Positions 60,201 to 64,000 of a stretch of DNA of 64,000 bases are shown piece after piece. The notes below the pieces were generated by a model that worked only from the letters and a program-made list of their open reading frames with translations, searched no databases and was not told where the DNA came from. Made by a program: the position numbers and the translations under genes. Position 1 is the stretch's first letter; each line of letters begins with the position of its first letter. The stretch comes from Bacteroidota bacterium (GTDB taxonomy: Bacteria > Bacteroidota > Bacteroidia > AKYH767-A > OLB10). Location: NCBI GenBank assembly GCA_024643795.1, contig JAHEMF010000007.1, positions 21,358 through 85,357 of the forward strand, read 5' to 3'.

Positions 60201-61055
60201 ATGCTAAAACTAAATTTGAACCGGAATTTTTGGATCGTTTTTCTGCTATTCGTGATGCATGGACCTATACGAGGGCAGGGTATTGAGCAACTGAAGCAAA
60301 ATGAATTACAGCTGAAAATTTTAGCAGACAGTATGGTCTCCGGGTCAACGCAGGTGGTGAGAGACACTGCTTTACTGCATTTCAGTGATTTACTTGAAGA
60401 GTCGCTGGAGATACCGGGGGCATTTACCTTTCCTTTTGATTCTGTAAAAGTACTTTCCAAGTTAACTGCTGATGATGGTGTGCTGCGATTTTATACCTGG
60501 CTGATGCCGAATATGGTTGACAAGCAGTATAAATTCTATGGATTGGTTCAGGTAAGGCAGGAAGATGGCAAGTACAAATTGTTGACACTGGCTGATGGGA
60601 TGATAAGTCAGGACCTTGCAGAAGGTAAAAAGCTGGGTGCAGGTAACTGGTTCGGAGCGGTATATTACGATCTTTTCAGAAAGCGATATAAAAAGGAGGA
60701 TCTTTATTATTTGCTGGGATGGAGAGGTAATGATGTTCATACCACCAGTAAGGTTATTGAAGTTGTCAAACTCAATAAAGATGGCACGCTGACTTTCGGC
60801 TTGCCTGTTTTTGATGGGCCGGAAAATAAAGTGAGAACCCGAGTGGTTTTCAGCTATTCATCTTCTGCTGTGATGGTCCTTCGTCATGAAGCTCGGAAAA
60901 AGCGGATCGTGTTCGATCATTTGTCACCCGACCCCGGAGCTCTGGTTGGCGATTACCGGCACTATGGTCCTGATTTTACCTATGATGGATTCAGGTATAA
61001 AAAAGGGCATTGGTCATACGTTAAGGGATTGGACCTGAGGAACAAAGCAGAGTAA
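60201..61055 (+). CDS. Secreted protein of unknown function
   Basis: A 284-residue protein with a signal peptide (1-27, cut near RGQG) and a single beta-rich globular domain. Conserved-looking stretches are FYTWLMPNM, YLLGWRGNDVHTTSK and RYKKGHWSYVKGLDLRNK. It has no T9SS tail and no lipobox. I do not recognise the family. It stands alone in front of serC (56 bp), so it could share a transcript with the serine genes. Confidence 0.75.
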   Translation: MLKLNLNRNFWIVFLLFVMHGPIRGQGIEQLKQNELQLKILADSMVSGSTQVVRDTALLHFSDLLEESLEIPGAFTFPFDSVKVLSKLTADDGVLRFYTWLMPNMVDKQYKFYGLVQVRQEDGKYKLLTLADGMISQDLAEGKKLGAGNWFGAVYYDLFRKRYKKEDLYYLLGWRGNDVHTTSKVIEVVKLNKDGTLTFGLPVFDGPENKVRTRVVFSYSSSAVMVLRHEARKKRIVFDHLSPDPGALVGDYRHYGPDFTYDGFRYKKGHWSYVKGLDLRNKAE

Positions 61056-61111
61056 GCGGATTTGCATGGATTTAGTAACTTGCGCTCTCAAAACGTACTA
61101 TTTACTAAGTC

Positions 61112-62182
61112 ATGAAAAAGCACAATTTTGGAGCGGGCCCGGGCATACTACCTAAGGAGGTTCTTACTCAGGCATCAAAGGCAGTTATTGATATCAACAA
61201 CTCAGGTTTATCACTTTTAGAAATATCGCACCGTAGTGGAGATTTTGACGCCATAATGGCTCGCTCCAAAGAACTTGTTAAGGAATTACTTGGGGTGCCT
61301 GACGATTATTCAATCTTGTTTCTGCAGGGGGGTGCAAGTTTACAGTTTGCGATGGTTCCCATGAACCTGTTGCCTGAAAATGGAACAGCAGCTTATGTTC
61401 AAACGGGAGTATGGGCTAAAAAGGCCATGAAAGAAGCCAAGATGATGGGCAATGTAGATGTGTTGGCATCATCAGAAGATAAAAACTATAACTATGTACC
61501 TAAAGGTTATCAGATCCCTTCCTCATCAGCATACCTGCACCTGACTTCCAACAACACTATTTATGGCACTCAGATGAAGTCGTATCCTGATTCACCCGTG
61601 CCGGTTGTTTGTGACATGTCAAGTGATATATTCAGTTGTCCGGTTGATGTTTCAAAATTCGATCTTATATATGCTGGAGCTCAAAAAAATATGGGACCTG
61701 CGGGAACCACACTTGTGATCATTAAAAATGAAGCACTTGAGCGTGCCGGGCGTAAGATACCAACCATGTTAAACTATAAGACGCATGTTGATGGCGATTC
61801 AATGTTCAATACACCTCCTGTCTTTGCTATTTACGTATGTATGCTAACGTTAGAGTGGCTGAAGTCTATTGGAGGAGTTCCGGCCATTCAAAAGATAAAC
61901 GAAAAGAAGGCGGCATTGCTTTATAATGAGATTGACAATAACCCAATGTTCAATGGCACAGCGGCAGTTGAGGACAGATCGCTTATGAATGCCTGTTTCT
62001 TATTGTCGCGTCCTGAACTTGATCAGGAGTTTTTAAAAATGTGTAAAGAATCGGGAATCATAGGAGTGAAAGGGCACCGCTCAGTAGGCGGATTCAGAGC
62101 ATCCATGTACAATGCCCTGCCGTATGAAAGTGTTGAAGCGCTAGTAAAGTTGATGAAAGAATTTTCAATGAAAACAGTATAA
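61112..62182 (+). CDS. serC: Phosphoserine aminotransferase
   Basis: A 356-residue PLP enzyme that converts 3-phosphohydroxypyruvate and glutamate to phosphoserine. [13 protein letters not shown] (2-14), EISHRSGDF (37-45) and the PLP lysine Lys192 in [10 protein letters not shown] are diagnostic. The closing region [15 protein letters not shown] is normal. It precedes serA by 12 bp, so both are in one operon. Confidence 0.96.
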   Translation: MKKHNFGAGPGILPKEVLTQASKAVIDINNSGLSLLEISHRSGDFDAIMARSKELVKELLGVPDDYSILFLQGGASLQFAMVPMNLLPENGTAAYVQTGVWAKKAMKEAKMMGNVDVLASSEDKNYNYVPKGYQIPSSSAYLHLTSNNTIYGTQMKSYPDSPVPVVCDMSSDIFSCPVDVSKFDLIYAGAQKNMGPAGTTLVIIKNEALERAGRKIPTMLNYKTHVDGDSMFNTPPVFAIYVCMLTLEWLKSIGGVPAIQKINEKKAALLYNEIDNNPMFNGTAAVEDRSLMNACFLLSRPELDQEFLKMCKESGIIGVKGHRSVGGFRASMYNALPYESVEALVKLMKEFSMKTV

Positions 62183-62194
62183 CCATTACCGATT

Positions 62195-63163
62195 ATGACC
62201 CGCATATTAGCGAACGATGGTATTGATCCGGCAGGAAAAAAGATCTTACTTGATGCCGGATTTGAAGTAGTAACTGATAAAGTTTCCCAGGATGATCTTA
62301 TTAATGGATTGAAAGATTTTGATGCCATACTGGTGAGAAGTGCCACACAGGTTCGTAAAGACCATATTGATGCCTGTCCCGGACTCAAATTGATAGGCCG
62401 GGCCGGAGTTGGAATGGACAATATTGATGTAGTATATGCCCGTGAAAAAGGACTTCACGTAGTAAATACTCCAGAAGCCAGTAGCCAGTCAGTAGCAGAA
62501 TTAGTATTTGCGCATATGTTTGGTATGGCCAGGTATCTTTATGATTCGAACCGGCACATGCCATCCGTTGAGAACAAAGAGCAGTTCACAGGATTGAAAA
62601 AGCAATATTCGAAAGGTGTTGAACTAAAAGGGAAAACACTTGGGATAATAGGTTTCGGTAAGATCGGGCAGGCAACAGCAAGGATGGCATTAGGACTTGG
62701 AATGAAAGTGATGCCATTCAAACTTCATGCTGCTGATGTAAAGATAGAGATCGATTTTTTTCAAACACATAGTAATGCTTCATTAATGGTTACCATGAAG
62801 TGTGTACCCTTTGAAGAGCTTTTGAAGAACAGTGATTTTATCACGTTGCATGTGCCTTTTCCAAAAGGTGCAAAGCCTGTTCTTGCGAAAGCTGAAATGG
62901 ACCTGATGAAGGATGGAGTAGGTTTGATAAACACAGCCCGTGGTGGTGTTATCAATGAATCTGATCTTCTGGATGCACTTAACAGTGGAAGAGTAGGTAG
63001 TGCCGCACTTGATGTTTTTGATGGTGAACCTTTGATAAGGAAAGAGCTCAGAGAACACCCCAGAGTTTCTTTGTCGCCACATATTGGCGGATCAACGGTT
63101 GAAGCACAGGAGCGAATAGGGGTTGAGCTTGCAAGCAAAGTGGTTCAGTTGTTTTCTAATTAA
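62195..63163 (+). CDS. serA: D-3-phosphoglycerate dehydrogenase
   Basis: A 322-residue D-isomer-specific 2-hydroxyacid dehydrogenase. NAD-binding GFGKIGQA (153-160), the Arg/Glu/His catalytic set in NTARGGVINE and the C-terminal HIGGST. It is the short form without an ACT domain, so it may not be inhibited by serine through ACT. Its place behind serC makes phosphoglycerate the likely substrate. Confidence 0.93.
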   Translation: MTRILANDGIDPAGKKILLDAGFEVVTDKVSQDDLINGLKDFDAILVRSATQVRKDHIDACPGLKLIGRAGVGMDNIDVVYAREKGLHVVNTPEASSQSVAELVFAHMFGMARYLYDSNRHMPSVENKEQFTGLKKQYSKGVELKGKTLGIIGFGKIGQATARMALGLGMKVMPFKLHAADVKIEIDFFQTHSNASLMVTMKCVPFEELLKNSDFITLHVPFPKGAKPVLAKAEMDLMKDGVGLINTARGGVINESDLLDALNSGRVGSAALDVFDGEPLIRKELREHPRVSLSPHIGGSTVEAQERIGVELASKVVQLFSN

Positions 63164-63183
63164 TATTATTTTCCTATAACGTT

Positions 63184-64000
63184 ATGGCTATATTAAAACC
63201 CTTTAAGGGTATCAGACCCATTAAATCTGAAGTGCAGAATGTTGCATCAAAACCATATGATGTATTAAATGAAAAGGAGGCAAGAGAGGAGTGTAAGAAT
63301 AACCCTCATTCTTTTTATCATGTTATAAAACCTGAGATAGATTTTCCGGATGACTTTGATCATTATGCGCCTGAAATTTACCTGAGGGGTAAAGAGAATT
63401 TTGACAAGCTCGTAAAAGACGGGGTGTTCTTTCAGGACGATAAAGACTGTTACTATATCTACCAGCAAACCATGAATGGGCGCAAGCAAAATGGGATCGT
63501 AGGTTGTGCCGGTGTTAATGACTATTTCAATGATATAATTAAAAAACACGAGCTCACCCGTCCCGACAAGGAAGAAGATAGAAAGAATCATGTAAGGGTG
63601 AGTAAGCTGAATTATGAACCTGTGTTCTTTGCTTATCCGAATGTTCCCAAACTGGATGAAATAGTGAATGGGATCATCATGGCAGAACCTGAATATGATT
63701 TTGTTGCCGATGATGGTATAGGCCACACATTCTGGGTGGTTAAGGATGATGCAACGATCTCAGCCATCACGGAGGAGTTTACGAAGATCCCGAACACTTA
63801 TGTTGCCGACGGGCATCACAGAACAGCTGCAGCTGCTCTGGTTGGAAAGGAAAAGCGTGAAAGTAATCCTGCCCATAATGGTACAGAGGAGTACAACTAT
63901 TTTATGGCTGTGCATTTCCCGGATAACCAGCTTCAGATAATTGATTATAACAGGGTAGTAAAAGACCTGAACGGGCTGGATTCAAAAGAGGTACTGACCA
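63184..64000 (+). CDS. DUF1015-family protein, 3' end outside window
   Basis: The frame opens at ATG 63184, 20 bp after serA, and runs off the window after 272 codons. Family marks are GIRPIKSEVQNVASKPYD near the start and ADGHHRTAAAA near 215-225. DUF1015 proteins are often found beside serA and serC, sometimes suggested to act in phosphoserine metabolism, but the reaction is not established. It is the third gene of the serCA operon here. Confidence 0.88.
   Translation, partial: MAILKPFKGIRPIKSEVQNVASKPYDVLNEKEAREECKNNPHSFYHVIKPEIDFPDDFDHYAPEIYLRGKENFDKLVKDGVFFQDDKDCYYIYQQTMNGRKQNGIVGCAGVNDYFNDIIKKHELTRPDKEEDRKNHVRVSKLNYEPVFFAYPNVPKLDEIVNGIIMAEPEYDFVADDGIGHTFWVVKDDATISAITEEFTKIPNTYVADGHHRTAAAALVGKEKRESNPAHNGTEEYNYFMAVHFPDNQLQIIDYNRVVKDLNGLDSKEVLT

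Noticed and set aside
1..64000. CRISPR array, rRNA operon or insertion sequence
   Set aside because: No regularly spaced repeats, rRNA sequence or transposase frames were found on either strand.

Overview
This 64 kb window is chromosomal DNA of a Bacteroidota bacterium, moderately AT-rich and gene-dense. The signs are type IX secretion (T9SS) C-terminal sorting tails on four secreted proteins, GldF/GldG, a TonB receptor with a carboxypeptidase-like N-terminal domain, a Reg_prop two-component sensor with a LytTR regulator, the bacillithiol enzyme BshB1, a CxxxY-type CcmE, and repeated Bacteroidota promoter elements (TTTG-N19-TAnnTTTG). The Ccm genes and transport set suggest an aerobic or respiring organism. 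I cannot name the genus from sequence alone. No IS element, prophage, CRISPR array, rRNA or integrated island is visible. The only RNA gene I can support is tRNA-His.

Layout: 1-4.2 kb holds the end of a lipoprotein gene, dnaK with an unusual upstream region, and a convergent REC-PAS-LytTR regulator. 4.3-7.7 kb is a large periplasmic-sensor histidine kinase. 7.8-15.9 kb is one long minus-strand run, ccmB-ccmC-ccmD-ccmE-ccmF followed by a DUF2520 gene, a KdsC-like phosphatase, a UbiA-like prenyltransferase, maf and an EamA transporter, many with 4-bp overlaps. bshB1 diverges from it. 16.8-20.7 kb carries two tandem paralogous secreted T9SS proteins. 21-24.3 kb is a glycosyltransferase and a copper P-type ATPase, followed by tRNA-His. 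24.5-28.9 kb is a lipoprotein thioredoxin and two peptide transporters (OPT and POT).

29-38.7 kb holds a cold-shock protein, a sulfotransferase-like gene, phoH, then a plus-strand run of SAM hydroxide adenosyltransferase, ABM monooxygenase, gldF, gldG, a DUF4340-like gene and dnaN, followed by aroQ, a Xer recombinase and a DUF985 cupin. 38.9-44.5 kb has a DUF4382 lipoprotein, msrB, and a TonB receptor upstream of a secreted alpha/beta-hydrolase-like protein. 44.6-55.3 kb has tamB divergent from tsaD, a coiled-coil membrane protein, lon, a GlmU-like protein and ribosomal protein L31. 55.5-64 kb has a beta-helix lipoprotein, a LuxC-type acyl-CoA reductase divergent from a 2[4Fe-4S] ferredoxin, a T9SS propeller protein, a secreted unknown, serC, serA and a DUF1015 gene cut by the window edge.

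Most of this is conserved core Bacteroidota genome, and I do not see a convincing new multi-gene system. The best leads are regulatory or variant-enzyme observations: a sigma-54-like promoter with two inverted repeats upstream of dnaK; four genes whose perfect -7 element sits 4-7 bases from the start codon; a Cys-type CcmE in a ccm operon with no ccmA, ccmG or ccmH; an alpha/beta hydrolase with glycine in the nucleophile position; and a nested inverted repeat at the expected mRNA 5' end of a lipoprotein gene.
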